DNA of 27,083 nt from a virus: positions 1 through 27,083 of the IMG/VR virus record IMGVR_UViG_3300032132_000755; one strand, given 5' to 3'. Of this stretch, positions 27,009-27,083 are shown piece after piece. The position numbers and the translations under genes are program-made. Position 1 is the stretch's first letter, and every line of letters starts with the position of its first letter. The notes under the pieces are model-generated. The model was not told the origin of the DNA. It ran no database searches and saw only the letters and a program-made list of their open reading frames with translations.

Positions 27009-27083
27009 ATGATTGGCGTGGACCGGCGAACCGGCCAGCCACTTTCGGGCCTCGATCACCTGAAACAGTCGATTGAGGACATT
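27009..27083 (+). CDS. Baseplate assembly protein gpW (partial)
   Basis: Only the first 25 codons are present (MIGVDRRTGQPLSGLDHL then KQSIEDI). The opening MDRRTGQPLSG...HLxQSIxDI is characteristic of the P2 gpW / T4 gp25 wedge protein family, a baseplate component of contractile tails. The gene starts two bases after the previous stop and runs off the right edge of the window. Confidence 0.85.
   Translation, partial: MIGVDRRTGQPLSGLDHLKQSIEDI

Noticed and set aside
1-27083. tRNA genes, CRISPR arrays and insertion sequences
   Set aside because: No cloverleaf-like segments, regularly spaced repeats or transposase genes were found. The operator set and the origin repeats are the only regular repeats.

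Overview
The window is almost certainly the left and central part of a temperate tailed phage integrated in, or derived from, a Pseudomonas (fluorescens/putida-like) host. This rests on the high GC content and codon usage, strong GGAG/AGGA ribosome sites, a DUF1654-type gene, and a layout of integrase, immunity region, replication, antiterminator, holin, terminase, head and baseplate genes. No bacterial housekeeping gene is visible, and the right end of the phage lies beyond the window.

Layout. (1) 1-9562, mostly minus strand: the leftward early operon, read from a PL promoter near 9800. In transcription order it holds a TerB-like protein, a small membrane protein, a LuxR-type HTH membrane protein, a small membrane protein, SSB, an Rmf/CrpP-like small protein, an unknown protein, a C5 cytosine methyltransferase, a Lar-like restriction-alleviation protein, small unknown genes, an excisionase-like protein and the integrase. 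Three small plus-strand genes interrupt it: a lipoprotein, an unknown 70-aa protein and a SEC-C protein. They look like independently expressed lysogenic cargo. (2) 9563-11402: the immunity region. It has triple 14-bp operators on each side (OL and OR, consensus ATAACNNNNGTTAT), mirror-image PL and PR promoters, a boxA in the PL leader, a DUF1654-like gene behind a near-perfect LexA box, a cleavable CI repressor and a Cro/YdaS-type protein. (3) 11403-15153: the rightward early operon. It encodes an O-like replication initiator with a candidate origin inside it, a DnaC-like helicase loader, a 33-codon remnant of a YbcO/DUF1364 nuclease, a second complete tyrosine recombinase, a zinc-knuckle protein and a Q-type antiterminator. 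(4) 15154-17243: an AT-richer cargo segment with its own promoter, one 528-aa protein carrying a C-terminal PD-(D/E)XK nuclease signature, and two tandem terminators. (5) 17244-27083: the late operon. It encodes a holin, a gpZ-like tail protein, a possible cos region, small and large terminase subunits (Nu1/GpA type), a gpW head-tail joiner, the portal, a ClpP-like protease fused to the major capsid protein, a DUF2190-like decoration protein, an FII-like joiner, a tail-terminator-like protein, the gpV spike and the start of baseplate gpW.

How it works together. CI holds PL and PR off through OL and OR. DNA damage should trigger RecA-stimulated CI self-cleavage and, independently, relieve LexA from the DUF1654-like gene. 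PL transcription then supplies SSB, anti-restriction functions and excision. PR supplies replication from the intragenic origin and Q, which turns on the late lambda-type head genes joined to a contractile (P2/Mu-type) tail. The most interesting candidates for undescribed biology are the 528-aa nuclease cargo gene with its two 9-nt homopolymer tracts and the SEC-C protein flanked by beta-helix-like repeats.
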